From positions 13,634,835-13,698,834 of the forward strand of contig CM022677.1 of assembly GCA_012295275.1 (NCBI GenBank): a stretch of DNA of 64,000 nucleotides. The letters are read 5' to 3'. Shown in pieces: positions 12,308-24,406 of this stretch. The notes under the pieces are model-generated. The model saw only the letters and a list, made by a program, of their open reading frames with translations. It was not told where the DNA came from and did not search any database. The stretch is from Chrysomallon squamiferum. Lineage: Eukaryota > Mollusca > Gastropoda > Neomphalida > Peltospiridae. Both the position numbers and the translations under genes were made by a program. Numbering within the stretch: the first letter of the stretch is position 1; each line of letters opens with the position of its first letter.

Positions 12308-12600
12308 ATGCACCTGATGACACTGAGATCTCATACACCAAGTGTCGCCATGTGTGACCACGCTGCGAACTCACTGGAAAAGTCATCACAGATCTTCACT
12401 CAACTCACAGCCGAGCTCGGACCACATGTACAGGCCGCCTTATCAATCGAGAACACTAAGCGCAGTTTACGCAAGCAACACAGGACTCCTCCAGTACCAC
12501 AGCACCTCTCTGAGTTCATACCTACCAGATGAGTCGCAGAAGACCGTTGGCCCTTATCCAGAGCCATTCCTACTCTACGACAATTATTTTGCACATTATC
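12308..12600 (+). pseudogene. MULE-type transposase N-terminal fossil (U1, longest 5' part)
   Basis: One frame gives ENTKRSLRKQHRTPPVPQHL and a second gives PEPFLLYD. Together they match the usual run in animal MULE transposases of a basic R.R stretch, then PP.P.....F..P, then a FLLYD block. A frameshift separates the two. In U1 the next block, whose counterpart in U2 reads FMNGVFSMAPAQFSQVYV, is deleted. A DDE catalytic core is not visible anywhere, so the fossil is not functional. Confidence 0.6.
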
Positions 12601-14050
12601 GTAACATTGATAATAAAATTTAAATAACCCTCATCCTAACCATAACATACCTTAAACGTAACCTTAACGAAAGGACTGAACTTAATTCTGACGCTAACAC
12701 CATTTCTAACTGTGTTTTAATTCTGTCTCCCGTTCTTTTATTGTTTCGTTCTTTTCATTCTAATTATATTTGTTTTGTTTTAATTCTATCAAAGTTCATA
12801 ATATTATATTAGCTTTTTATTTTATTTTTTTTTTTGCATTTTAATTCTTTATTCCTTTCATTTTCTTGTTCCGTGTTCCACATTTTAATTCAATTATAGT
12901 TGGAAGTGTTTTAATTCTATCCTGTGACAGTTCTCAGCCTCTGATTGTTTTAAAGGTTTTAGCCACAACTGTGTGTTTGCCTCGTTAACATCGTTTGTTG
13001 TTCTAAAATCCGTGTTCCAAATCCCGCATTGTAAAAAAACAAAACAAAAAAAAAAGTAAAAAAAATATTTCATCCATGTAAAAGTTTTGTTTTGCTATTT
13101 TTTGTTTTTTGTAGTGGTATTTAGATCATATGTACTATATTATATATTTCTAGGTTAGGACATTAGTCTCTGCATATGGGGATCAGAGGAAATTCGCCTT
13201 CCGAAAAAAATGAGGTAAAACAAATTTTCCTTTCAGTTCTGTTTAAAATTTGCTTCATTTGAAATTTTTTTTTTTTTTTTCGATAAACCAGTAAATATTT
13301 TTGAATATATATGTACCACTGAATGTTTTTTTATTTCTCATCTTTTTGTATTAAATTATTTTTAAAGAACATTTGTATGAAAAATGAGATGTGAGTGAAA
13401 TATTTCATAAATTTCAAATATTTCAAGATATATATTCTAATTATTAAAGGTATTATGTGCATTGTCATTTTGTTTGAATTACCTCCTTTCAGACATTATA
13501 TAACACTTATAATTTTCATCAAAAATAGAAAAAATAAATGCTCTGAAAATTATCTATGAAGAAATTTGTGTTTCCCGTCATGACACTTTTTGCTACAGTA
13601 TAGTTACCACATTCCTTCATAAAACGTGTTAAATGCAAAATCAAAAATATGATGCTATATACATGTTGTTGAATAAAACATTCATTCCTTCTTTTTCTCA
13701 TTAACAAATATTATATTTATTATAATCAATAATAGATGAAAATGTATACAGTAAATTATTATTACTGTTATTGTTGTGTTATTATTGCTATTTTTACTAT
13801 TAATGTATTATTACTACTATTATTACTACTATTACTACTACTACTACTATTGTTGTTGTTAAGGTTATTAATATTATTGATATTAATTTTTATCATCGTC
13901 ATGATTAAAATGTGATAAAAATAACTGAAATATCAACAAATGCTAATAAGCAGACAAAATGCGTTGAAAAATGTAGATTGATAAAAAAAATATAATGTTT
14001 TTATTAAAATTAATAAATGTTAATAAACTACTGATGTTAAATATTTAGTA
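12601..14050. other. AT-rich non-coding part of U1
   Basis: Contains degenerate CCTAA-type telomere-like words (12622-12670), A- and T-runs, and TTA/ACT trinucleotide patches near 13800-13860. No coding signature. U2 has an extra GC-richer insertion at the matching position (about 25870-26340). Confidence 0.55.
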
Positions 14051-14059
14051 TTATTTCAG

Positions 14060-14148
14060 TATATTGAGGTGCTGTGTAGAAAGGTAATTTACATCATGGA
14101 GAAGGATGAATCAGCTGTTAAAGAAACCATTCTCATGCATTCTGAGTT
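14060..14148 (+). pseudogene. Exon D of the unit gene (U1 copy)
   Basis: The acceptor TTATTTCAG is followed by an open frame with EKDESAVKETILMHSEL, ending at TT|GTGAGT, a good donor. The U2 copy (27310-27409) is 11 bases longer at its 5' end. The phase-2 end fits the single leading base of exon E. Protein family not recognised. Confidence 0.4.
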
Positions 14149-14567
14149 GTGAGTTTATTTTATTTTGTGTCTTAGAGAAAATTCTTAATTAACAATAAAA
14201 CAGTGTAATAGTAATCAGTTATTTGCTGTTTTGTTAATTATTATTTTTATTATTATTATTAACATTATCATTATAATGCTTTACTTGGTGCCATGGGAAT
14301 TCCCCTAAGTTGTAAATGTGTATCTGTCTCCTGGCAGGTAGAACCTGAGTTGACTTGCTCTTCTGGTCAATATTGGATCTATGTATTATATATATAACAG
14401 AACAAACACAAGCACTTTTAAAAACTGTATTCGCATTAACATTGAACATTCAACAGTAAAGATGAATAGAAATATTGTAATCTGTCACATCAATCACATA
14501 TGGGTTAATACAATGAAACCAGCAAATATATAAATAACTAATTACCAGGTGTGTTTAGGGGACAGCG

Positions 14568-14756
14568 ATGGTTCCACAATTCTCTCCTAACAAAAAAACT
14601 CCAGGCTTTTATAAGAAAAAAAGGGACTTGTTTAATTTGGCAACTTTGAACTTTGCCACTAGACGTGTGTTGCCAGATCATTCTGTAAAACAAGAACCTG
14701 TAACACTGAGGCATTTTGTTGATTCGGCAGACAGAATCAACAGTCAGGATACATGA
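14568..14756 (+). other. Open stretch conserved between U1 and U2, probably not coding
   Basis: A 62-codon frame starts at ATG and contains FSPNKKTPGFYKKKRDLFN. The U2 counterpart (27849-28035) is interrupted by indels and stops, and no splice signals frame it, so I treat it as chance openness inside the intron between exons D and E. Confidence 0.3.
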
Positions 14757-14964
14757 CTTTTACAGGTGGAAAATTCTTCCCTCACACTTGGTAACATTAT
14801 TTATTAAAGGGACAAGCTAGGTGAAAACCAAATCCATTATCTTTTATGTTATAGAATTGAAAAATATGATTATTTTTGTGGTAAATTTCTATATTTTAAA
14901 ATAAAAGAAGAAGAAGTATAATATTTTATGAGTATTTTAAAATGTTTGACTTTCCTGTTACCAG

Positions 14965-15103
14965 ATGGAACTGTCAGCCTTCACACAGTGTCACTGTTCC
15001 TGTGACGACAGACACACTAAACTACACTGGAGATGGATGTACAGTATCTGTTGTCTGTAGTTTCTATTCTCTGCAGTCTCTCAAATTTCATGGGTTTGTT
15101 TAA
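14965..15103 (+). pseudogene. Exon E of the unit gene (U1 copy, premature stop)
   Basis: CTGTTACCAG is the acceptor. After one base, the frame reads WNCQPSHSVTVPV and later GDGCTV and LQSLKFHGFV before TAA at 15101-15103. In U2 the frame continues to a donor at TTTTT|GTAAAT. The leading base pairs with the TT left by exon D to give a leucine codon, so the D-E join is in frame. Confidence 0.4.
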
Positions 15104-15355
15104 TATCACAATTTTTGTAAATAAAATAATATATCAGATGGTAACTTTAAAATTTAGCATTTTCATTAAAATTATGAATGTTAATATCTAGTAAGACAGA
15201 TGCGTTGTTGTTGCTTTTAAATTTTATATTTCATAATTGACAAATTCTTATTTTATTATTAGGTCAGGGTTTCTCTTCTTCTCTCTCTCTCTCTCAGGTT
15301 TCTCTCTCATGTTATTAAATATTTATTGTCTCATGGTTATTTATTTATTTTTCAG

Positions 15356-15496
15356 AGATATGTTTGAAAGATGGGTTAGGAACAGCTAATTCTTTATGTA
15401 ATCTACACCTCATCAAAACATTCTGTGAACAGCATCTTACCATCTACTTTTTCCACTTGATAAAACTAACATCTTCTGAATGGTAGGAAACAGAAA
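15356..15496 (+). pseudogene. Exon F of the unit gene (U1 copy, 1-base deletion)
   Basis: After TTATTTTTCAG the frame (two bases in) reads ICLKDGLGTANSLCNLHL, then TFCEQHLTIYF. Compared with U2, one base is missing near 15483-15487, giving a premature TAG. The donor AGAAA|GTAAGT is intact here, while the U2 copy has lost its GT. The leucine spacing hints at a leucine-rich repeat, but that is a weak guess. Confidence 0.4.
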
Positions 15497-15717
15497 GTAA
15501 GTTTTGTGAGAGTTTTTAGTTATGGTTCAGGATTTTACTTTAAAAAATGTACATTGCAAGCCAAAAAATTGTATTATATCTTTTATTATATGAATTTATG
15601 AAAATTGTTATTGTACTGGAAAAATTTATATTTGTAATATTCAGTTTTAGTGTACAGACTGATGAATGCTTTTACCTATGTAAATATATTTGTATTATTT
15701 AAAATGGATGCTTTCAG

Positions 15718-15848
15718 GTTTTTTGAAGATCCTTATATAATGTCAGTATTTCAGAAGCTGCCAATAAAGAAAGTTAATATTAAAGGAATGAGTGCTCCTC
15801 AGTTAAATTTTATGAAGATTTATTTCATCAGACAGCTTATATTGCAGG
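15718..15848 (+). pseudogene. Exon G of the unit gene (U1 copy, frame open)
   Basis: GGATGCTTTCAG is the acceptor. One base completes the AA left by exon F to a lysine codon, then the frame reads FFEDPYIMSVFQKLPIKK, NIKGMSAPQLNFMKIYF and IRQLILQ. A CAGG|GTTTAT donor is weak. The U2 copy has a 1-base deletion at the start and an internal stop. The family is not recognised, but amino-acid use is coding-like (charged and hydrophobic alternation with no low complexity). Confidence 0.42.
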
Positions 15849-15850
15849 GT

Positions 15851-17614
15851 TTATTATTATTTTTATTAATTTTAATTCAGCATCTTGTATATTAATTTTT
15901 CAAATGTCACGAAACACCAAGTACTCATTAGCTTTCACAAAACTGAGTTGAGATTCAGAACTAAACAAATCAAACTCTACTTCGTAAGTATTCACTTAAT
16001 CATTTGTTAAATTTATAGTGATGGATAGACTGGCTCAGTGGTTTCTGATTTTTTTTATTCTTCTTATATTTTTATTATTATTTTATTTATTTATTTGTTA
16101 ATCTTTCATCTCTATATTTATTTTTCCATCATTAACATCCTTTCCGTATATAACAGGCTTTTAAAAGATTGTTATTCTTTATTATTTTCTAATTTTCATT
16201 TCTGATATTTTGTTTATATAAAAATGGAAATAAAAAATAAAATAAAATTTTGTGTTTCATCCTTTTTTTTTTAAAATATTTTATTTTTATTCATCACATA
16301 TTCATTATATAAATTCAATTTTCATTAAGTTCAAAATTTTTTAATCAAAATTTACTAATTTTATTATCCATTAGTTTAAAGCATATTTATCATTTCTTCA
16401 TTTAGTCATCCACATTTGTCTTCATCAGCCTGTCATCTGTATTAACTTTACTTTTTTAAATTTAACCAGTTCTTTGGTTTTTAAAAAATGTTTAGCATTA
16501 TTATCTTTATTATTATTATTATTATCTAAAAACCTTTTGCTTTTCACTTAATTCTCACTTTGCTTATTTAATGAATTTTCATCACTTATCAAAAATAGTG
16601 ACTGTAGAACTTTAAAAAATAAAACAAATAATAATAATAAATAAAAAAAAAAAATAAAGCCTTTTTGAAATCCATGAATTAAAGTTATTCTTTTAATATG
16701 TCAGATTAGTAATTTATTGTTTTAAATAATTATAATATAAAATATAATTCTAAAATATTTCAGTTTTATGGTGTTATAGAAACACATTTAATTTTTTAAC
16801 AAAGTGCACACATGAATGTAAGCAGAATTTTCAGAATGTATACCATATTGAAACATGCATCAAAATAATGATATTAATAATGTAGTTAGAAATCACCATT
16901 TTGTTATTATCTTTTCTGGTAAATTTTATTTTAAATTTTTATTTGCAGGTTAAATTAGCTTGCTACTTGTTTATTAATTTTCTTATTTTTAAAGCCCTGC
17001 TCATTATTATTATTAATCTAAATTAAGCCATTGCTAAATTTAATGGACCAGAAATATTGAAATCTGTTATTATCAGATTCATGTGTTTAAGCTTTATTCA
17101 CATGAATTATTACATGCATGTACAATCAAAACACTTTCTAGAGCATTTAATTAATTTTCATGGAAAATTTGTTACTAAACTTAATAAGTGGTTAATTGTT
17201 ACAATAAATTAAAGATGCTATAAAGCATTATTAGGATTAGGGTTAGGATTAGAGTTAGGATTACTTATACATAAACCTGGGAAACTTGGAGCCATGGAGA
17301 ATATTAATTTATAATGTAAAAACTGATCAATATCTAATTTGTTTTGATTTTGATTTTCTTTCTTAAATTATTATTATTATTAGTAGTAGTAGTAGTAGTA
17401 GTAATTAAATTTGAAACATATCAGTTTTCATCTACATATTTTGTTCTCATTGTTCTATAATTCATATTTAGATTTTTCTGTTACTTCTTTTTTTTGTTTA
17501 TTCTTTTTTTAATATAAATTTATTTATTTATTTATTATAAAATAATTTTTGTAAATCCAAATAATATAATACAATGTTTTTAAATTAATTATTTTGTTTT
17601 TGTTTTTCTGTTAG
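15851..17614. other. AT-rich stretch between U1 and a candidate exon
   Basis: No long coding sequence. It holds a SINE-head fragment with the pol III A-box-like TGGCTCAGTGG at 16031-16041, many TTTATT and ATT patches, a telomere-like patch (17231-17262) and a TAG/TAT trinucleotide patch near 17375-17403. Confidence 0.55.
17231..17262 (+). repeat. Short interstitial telomere-like repeat
   Basis: Five TTAGGA/TTAGGG/TTAGAG words follow each other. They resemble degenerate metazoan TTAGGG repeats. Related patches in the opposite orientation lie at 24888-24980 and 63668-63735. Confidence 0.6.
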
Positions 17615-17669
17615 TTTCCTGCATTGTACTTACAAAAAATAGGCAGACAGGGGGAGCCACCATCTCCAG
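17615..17669 (+). CDS. Candidate 55-nt internal exon
   Basis: A pyrimidine tract ending in TTTTTCTGTTAG precedes, and CCAG|GTAAAG follows, together a strong acceptor-donor pair. Phase 0 reads FPALYLQKIGRQGEPPSP and phase 1 reads SCIVLTKNRQTGGATIS; the third frame has a stop. Exon G of U1 could join it in phase 1 through its weak donor. Which gene it belongs to is unknown. Its intron begins with the hairpin at 17698-17769. Confidence 0.38.
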
Positions 17670-17697
17670 GTAAAGTAATAATAAACAGTACAACTTA

Positions 17698-17769
17698 TAC
17701 AATCTGTGTCATGTGACAGTATCACAGTATTACTCTGCCTGGTGATGCTGTTACATGACACAGATTGTA
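17698..17769 (+). ncRNA. MicroRNA-precursor-like hairpin
   Basis: Arm 17698-17725 pairs with arm 17742-17769 over 28 consecutive positions, with no mismatch or bulge if the plus strand is transcribed: the only two non-Watson-Crick positions are G-U wobbles (17715 and 17720). The loop is 16 nt (17726-17741) and the whole is 72 nt, the size of an animal pre-miRNA. It begins 28 bases into the intron after the 55-nt exon. A perfect stem is also expected for a young inverted-repeat locus, and the TA on both sides (TA|CAATCTG ... CAGATTG|TA) allows a tiny TA-flanked foldback element. No known miRNA seed is recognised. Confidence 0.45.
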
Positions 17770-18120
17770 CATATATTTCACTATTTCATTATTATTTTGA
17801 AATGTGTGTTACATATTTTTATAATCATTTAACAAACAATATTTTTTATTATTTTGTTTTTAGTTGTTTGTCAGATATAATTCATAGGGTGTTATCTATA
17901 AGCCATTAACACTAGGCATACTTTTTTTTCTTTTCTTTTTGTAATGTTTTGTTTCACAAATTCTTGTATCTGCTTTTTACACTTGAATATTGGCTGTGAC
18001 ACTGATAGCCTTACCTTGTTGCTGTGAACAGGCAGATATTTGTAAACAAAACCATCAAAAGTGTGTTTGAATTTATTTTATTCTTTATTATTGTTTTGTT
18101 CCCTCACTTTTAACATAAAC
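17770..18120. other. AT-rich stretch up to the assembly gap
   Basis: No gene, repeat unit or motif recognised. Ends abruptly at the N run. Confidence 0.5.
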
Positions 18121-18320
18121 NNNNNNNNNNNNNNNNNNNNNNNNNNNNNNNNNNNNNNNNNNNNNNNNNNNNNNNNNNNNNNNNNNNNNNNNNNNNNNNN
18201 NNNNNNNNNNNNNNNNNNNNNNNNNNNNNNNNNNNNNNNNNNNNNNNNNNNNNNNNNNNNNNNNNNNNNNNNNNNNNNNNNNNNNNNNNNNNNNNNNNNN
18301 NNNNNNNNNNNNNNNNNNNN
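18121..18320. other. Assembly gap, exactly 200 N
   Basis: The round length, identical to that of the second gap, suggests a placeholder of unknown true size. The first part of U2 (equivalent to U1 4353-5526) is missing at this point. Confidence 0.98.
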
Positions 18321-19929
18321 ATCTCATAGGCATCATCTAACAATCCATCTATCTAACTATTTCTCTATCAATCTATCTCACTGTCAAAATTAGTCACACA
18401 AACACACACACGCATACACACACACATACACACATACACTCTCTCTATTTGCCCCTTTTCAAAATGCATTCTTTAAATACACTTTTTCTTACACAAACTC
18501 ACAATCCTTGTTTAACACTGCCATACAGCAATCCTCTCTAGCAAACATACATACACATCAAGACCTCCACACTTCCCTATCTACCTCTCTCTATCTGTCT
18601 TTGTATCTTTATTCAAATATGTCTGTCTATATATCTATCTATATATCTATCTACCTACCTAGCTACCTATCTATCTATCAATATATTTATTCATTTTTCT
18701 ATTTATCCCATGTACATAAGCAAAACTCTCTCTAACACACAAACAACAGACTCAGTCTTTCTTACATTTGTGCCTTCTTGTTTATCTTTCTAGTAATCTA
18801 TCTACCTTTCTTCATGTCTATCAAGCTACCTTTCTTGTGCCAATTTTACACTGTACCCTATATCTACCCTGTTTTACACATATATGTAGTTACTCATCCT
18901 TTAATATAGATATCACTTTCTAAATACACAAATACATTATCATTCCTATACATGTGTCAATGTACACACACATTCTTTAATGCATCTATATGTCTGTCAG
19001 TCTGTCTACAAATCAATCTACTGAACTAGTGACATACTACATATCTACCTTCCTGTCAGTTTATCTCTCTAGCTTATATGTCTATTTTTCAGTAAACATC
19101 TGTATATCTAACTACAGATACTTCAAACCTCCGAATCTTTCTATATATCTATCTTATATAATCTATCTGTATTTATCTCTATATCTGTATTGATCTCTGT
19201 ATATCTATCTGTATTGATCACTGTATATCTAGCTATATTGATCGCTGTATATATATCTGTATTACCTCTGTATATCTGTCTATATAACTTGTGTATTTAT
19301 CTCTGGATGTCTACCTTTAAGTTATCAGTTCATCTATATAGATATTCCCTGCTCCAATGATTCATACCTACACCTGTGTATATATTACCACATTACCATC
19401 CATACTTCCCTACACCAATCTGTCTGTCTGCTGCATAACTATCTACATATATCTACATATCAACCTACTGAACTACTGACCTGCATACCTATTTGTTTAT
19501 CTATCCACATTATGACAGATCAATAACCATCCATCAATCACATATCTAATTCCCTATCAAACTACCTACATACATAACTAACTATGCCTGCATTACAATG
19601 TATGATTTATGTATATATCTGTATGTCTACACTCTCAGCCTGGCACACAAACACACATGACAGAAAGAAGAAAACACAGAATAGATAAATAGGCATGTTT
19701 GTCTATCTGCCTAAATTCATCTACATCTATCAATTCATTCGTTAACTTCTACTGATCTAACTGTCTATCAATCTATCAACATCTCTTTCTTTCTTTCTGT
19801 ATATCTTCCAGTTTATTTCTTTACCTGTTAACCTCCCATCAGACAGTCAGTCTCATATCTCTGTCAATCATCTCTCCTTTCCTTTAAATCACATATAGTA
19901 ATATTGCTAATATTGTTTATGAAAACAAT

Positions 19930-20083
19930 GTTTGTTGTCTATCTGTAAATATCATTGCTCCCCATCTTTTCATTTCTTCTGCACTAACTTGTAATGTAGA
20001 ACTGCACAGAGCTTTTGTAAGTGTCATTATAATGGAAGTTGTTTTACTGCCTTCCTGATAAAACCAAGAATCATCCACTGTTA
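19930..20083 (-). pseudogene. Decayed U2 copy of the Ig-like exon candidate
   Basis: This is the counterpart of 7192-7347, with several small deletions that shift the frame. The donor-side bases CTGGAACCTGC are deleted. The acceptor side and DDSWFYQEGSK remain. Confidence 0.35.
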
Positions 20084-20140
20084 ACTATTGGAGAACAATC
20101 AATCAACACTGACATATATTGTCAACAACTTCTCTGTCTG

Positions 20141-20315
20141 GAAACTGCTTTGGATAGAAAAATCCATATTGGTCTATATCAGTAGATATCACAACTGTTT
20201 GAAGTAACCTTTATATTCTTCTCCATATTTTTATATCTGAAGCTGATTACAGAATCATGTCTTTCCTGTAGATACAATAATAAAATTTAATACAAATAAT
20301 AACTATTTTTCCATT
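20141..20315 (+). repeat. About 175-bp dispersed element, copy 2
   Basis: Nearly the same sequence as 7411-7585, in the collinear position of U2. Confidence 0.6.
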
Positions 20316-20846
20316 GTGTTTAATTGTCTATAGTGTTAGAAAGAAATTATTATAAATTGTAATAGATAAGTTCTGTCATTTATTAGTTTATTGATTGTTT
20401 GAGATAAATCACTTACGATAAAAGGATTTCAAACAGTTTACAACAAAAATTATGTTACAAAGTTCCCGTCCATAACTTAAGATTTAAAAAAATTAAAAAA
20501 GGAAACTCATTGTTTGCATACATGATAGTACATGTTTCAGAAGTTGAATGCTTTTTGTTTTAACGAAAAAGACTGAAAAATTAATACATGTAAATACCAT
20601 CTCTAATGCACTGAAAATGGAAATAAATATTAAAATAAAAATGTATAATGGTTTCAATTGTCGTTTTACAACTACGTACTCAGAGCTGACCGCTATGGAG
20701 TTTTAAAAGAGTAACGTGTCCACATTATGTACCTAAAGAGAATGTTAATCCACCAGCGTCAGTGAAATTTTTTCTTTCTTTTTTTCTTTTATTTCAGTTA
20801 TTTAATTTTATTCTAATATTTTTCTTTTCTTTATTTATTTATTATT

Positions 20847-20850
20847 ATTA

Positions 20851-20885
<35 letters not shown>
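20847..20885. repeat. Poly(T) tract
   Basis: A long T run, where U1 and U3 have only short T-rich patches; a possible unstable tract or assembly-sensitive site. Confidence 0.9.
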
Positions 20886-22391
20886 CCGTGGTGACATCTA
20901 ATAATATCTGAAAAAATGTATAATACGAAATCGGTACGAGATGGTACATTATGTCAACGGTACAAACTAAAACAACAACAAAAAAATGTTTCTACCTTTA
21001 CAACAATTACTTCTCAGTAGTAGACATCTATGTATCAGAGGCACTGGTTGTTTGACATACTTCCACAAATTACTTTTAATAATCCAAATAGAATTGATTG
21101 CATTATAAAGGACTACATGTTTAAAAGTGTGTAAACACTGATCGGACTTCGATCTTGCCATATTGCATTTCGATCGGAAGTTTCCGTAAGCTCTCGGAAG
21201 TTTTTAAACTTCGAAATTCAATTATTTTACGTCTCTTTTCTGAACCTTTTATGATTTAACTGATAAGGATGGTTGTTCATATTACCAAGCCGTGATCTCC
21301 CGCGTCTTTCTTTCTTTTTCAACCAAAATAAATAAAATAAAGAAATGAAATTGATTAAAAAACATTAAATGAAATAGGCTTTTTACAACAATTCAATAAA
21401 TAATAATAACACATAAAATAAATAAAAAATATAGGAAACTGGTATTTAAAAGACAAAGAAAACGCAGGGAATATTAATAAGCTGTTTCTGCCTGCAACAA
21501 AATATTATACAGAATTAGTTCTTTTCATCTAAAAGCAGCGACTCTAATTTACCGTCACCTCACATATGCGAGGAATAATATATTTCAGAAGTTCCCGGTC
21601 TAAGGGAAATAACTCTATTTAACACGTTGGTAAATATACAAAAAAGACTGAGTGTCGAAACAATTAAACACACACACACACACACGAACGATCACTAGTG
21701 GCATCTTAAGTCTCCTGAATATGTTTCATTCACTGAATTTACTAACTTCACTAAAATGATTTTATTTAAACCTACATATTATTTTATTTTTTTATTTCTG
21801 TTTAATTTAATTGTTTCTTTATAATAAATATATCCCTGAAATAACATTTTATTTCCTTTCTTAATCTTTTCTTTTTCCCTTGTTTGAATATTTTTTCTTT
21901 ATTATTATTAATATATATATATATATATATATATATTTATCATTTTAAGTAGTATTATTGCAATTATTGTTGTTTTTATCGTTAATGTCGTTATGTCAGG
22001 TATTGATCTGTCATTATAAAGAAACAATTATCAACAGACAGTTACACACACATACACACACACACGCACTCACCCCCCCCCCACACACACACACAGAGAA
22101 AAGAAAGAGTTTGGTATACCTGTTTGCCTTAGAGGATACGTTGTTAAGTTGATATTACTGAGATGGTGTTTACATATGTAGTTAAATAATAAGCCGATAG
22201 ATTTGATAGGCAATGTTTGTGCATGCGTTATAATATAATATCACATTAACCTCGCTTTTCACATCTTTTCTTTTATTGGTCACATTAATTACGCAGTTTA
22301 GTTTTGGCTTGTTTAATTCTATATCTGTCTGTCTGTCTATATATCGATCGGTCTGTCTCTCTGTATGTCCGTCTACCTATCTACCTCTCAG

Positions 22392-22542
22392 ATAGTAGAG
22401 ATATGCACAGGGGTCGCTGTAATTATAACTTCAGTAATTTTGTTATAAACGCTGTAGAAAACATTGATAATAAAGCAGCGATGTTATCGTATGTCACTGA
22501 GAGAGGTTCAGTGTATACTCAAAATACTGGAGGATCTTCGAG
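22392..22542 (+). CDS. Exon C of the unit gene (U2 copy, open)
   Basis: CTACCTCTCAG precedes 151 bases with the frame SRDMHRGRCNYNFSNFV, INAVENIDNKAAMLSYV and TERGSVYTQNTGGSSR, and AG|GTTAAC follows as donor. U3 (61058-61208) has the same frame but GA instead of GT at the donor; U1 is truncated. Not recognised as any family. It could belong to the D-G gene, but other exons between C and D would be needed because the phases do not join directly. Confidence 0.28.
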
Positions 22543-22738
22543 GTTAACATTAATATTAATAACTTTATTTATTTATTTATTTATTTTGTTAACTAAGTTA
22601 ATTATTTGTGTTTTATCTCAATAGAATACTGCGCTTGTCCCTACAAACTGCAACTCAAATGTCCTTTGTTTTGCAGTAACGAAAACAAAGTTTTCTTGTT
22701 CAAGCAAAGTGTAACTCAGTTTTGACCATTCTTCTCAC

Positions 22739-22779
<41 letters not shown>

Positions 22780-23429
22780 GAAAAAGAAAACAAAAAACAT
22801 TAAGCTTATCCAGCAGAGTAGTTTATATTCACTTCAACATCTTCACCTTTTCCTGTATAGTTTATTTTATTTATAAAAAAGGATTCAAAATTGTGTCCGG
22901 CTTAGAAACTTGTTTTACATGGTAGTGTTTGTAAAACTAATGACGTAATCGAGACCTCGCGTGACCCGTTGCGTTTGCTACAAATACGTTTTACTCCACG
23001 TTTACTACTGAATAAAAAATGACAATTTTAAATAAGAACTATTCACTAAGCAGATATCATACGAAGAAACCCAGAGTGATCTTGACTGCTCGAGATTTAT
23101 AGCGTATATGTCAGTTTTTACTCAAGAGAAAAATCCAAAAAGGAATAAAATAATAAATAAATGTCTTAAGCGAAATAGGAATTTTTCAATAATTAATTAA
23201 GTAATAATAATAAATCAAATCAAGCAAGAAATAATGAAAACTGGCTCTTTATCAACTGTTGAATTTAATATATCGTACCTATTAGAATATTTTGCTCTAA
23301 AACATTTATAGAATTAGCCGAATTCATCTAAATGTAGTAAACCGAATTTAGCTTGACATAGCATATGCATTAATGGTCTAAGGGAAGTAACTCTGTTTAA
23401 CATGTTTGTAAATATACAAAAAAGACTGA

Positions 23430-23432
<3 letters not shown>

Positions 23433-23528
<96 letters not shown>
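23433..23528. repeat. (GA)n microsatellite in U2
   Basis: About 48 GA dinucleotides with one CA interruption; the U3 equivalent is 62196-62264, and U1 has a different sequence there. Confidence 0.97.
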
Positions 23529-24406
23529 TGTACAGATGTACACCATGACTGGTGTTCATTCTAGTCCTTTGAATGTTTGTTTTCATAAACTCGAACAAGA
23601 TGTGTATATATATGTGTGTGTGTATATATATATAATGATTATGTCAGATTATCTTTTGCAGGTTGATAGACAACAAATACAGATTTTGATCAATATGTAC
23701 AAAAGAAAAATAAAAACACACAAAGACTTTTTTTTTAAATTATATGAATTATAACAATTTCATTTTCCATTTATTGTTTTTAGATAAGATGCAATGGGTT
23801 TTATTTTGCAGATGTCAGGATTTTAAACAGTTGAGAACAAATAATGTTTTTGTATTAATATGGTTGTAGGAAAGAAAGAAACGGAAAGAAAAAAAACACT
23901 ACATTTTTACTAAAATTCCTATTTTAAATATGTTAAAGGTATTTCAAACTATTTTTTGTGCCAAACAATATTTTTAATGCTTCTTAAATATCCATCATAA
24001 ATATGCAGCTCTTTCACCCATTAATTATCATTCGCCAATTGATAATCCATCCATATGTTTCACTATGTCAATCTGTATCTCTACATCTCTCTAACATAAG
24101 TCAGTTTCCCAATTAAGTTGGCCAGAAGAGTTTTAATTGTCATTGAGTCCTTGACCTATCCAATGGGTTCTTTCAATGTCTCAATTATAATTTTCTTTAA
24201 GAAGCCATTCTGTAATTGACCCATTCAAAGGGTAATCCCTTCTCTTTGTGTCCTCAGATCTATCAATTTATCTTATCCCTGTATATGGCTTCCCACTTAA
24301 TTACCCATAATATCAATATAAAAGATGTGAGGGAGCACCATTCCTGAGACTCATTAGTGCCATCGTTAGAATACATATCACAAATATATCAATAAAATTA
24401 CTATGG

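Larger units (their letters stand above)
4353..15850 (+). repeat. Large repeat unit U1 (first of three direct copies)
   Basis: U1 is collinear with U2 (18321-29010) and U3 (57082-64000). Shared landmarks, in order, are the TTGATTCGAGTATTTG entry block, CTAT-rich DNA, the 175-bp element, an ATCGGAAGTTTC block, CA and GA tracts, a candidate exon with NFVINAVENIDNKAA, an AAT tract, a FLYWCH-MULE fossil and exon-like segments D-G. U1 alone keeps about 345 bp at 12122-12468 and lacks about 180 bp near 10268 and about 330 bp near 12581 that U2 and U3 keep. The left edge is near 4353, where similarity to U3 begins. Confidence 0.88.

Noticed and set aside
17231-17262. A true chromosome end
   Set aside because: Only five degenerate words, embedded in ordinary sequence on both sides.
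18061-18393. Open frames crossing the N gaps (also around 38776-39301)
   Set aside because: They consist mainly of undetermined residues across placeholder gaps.
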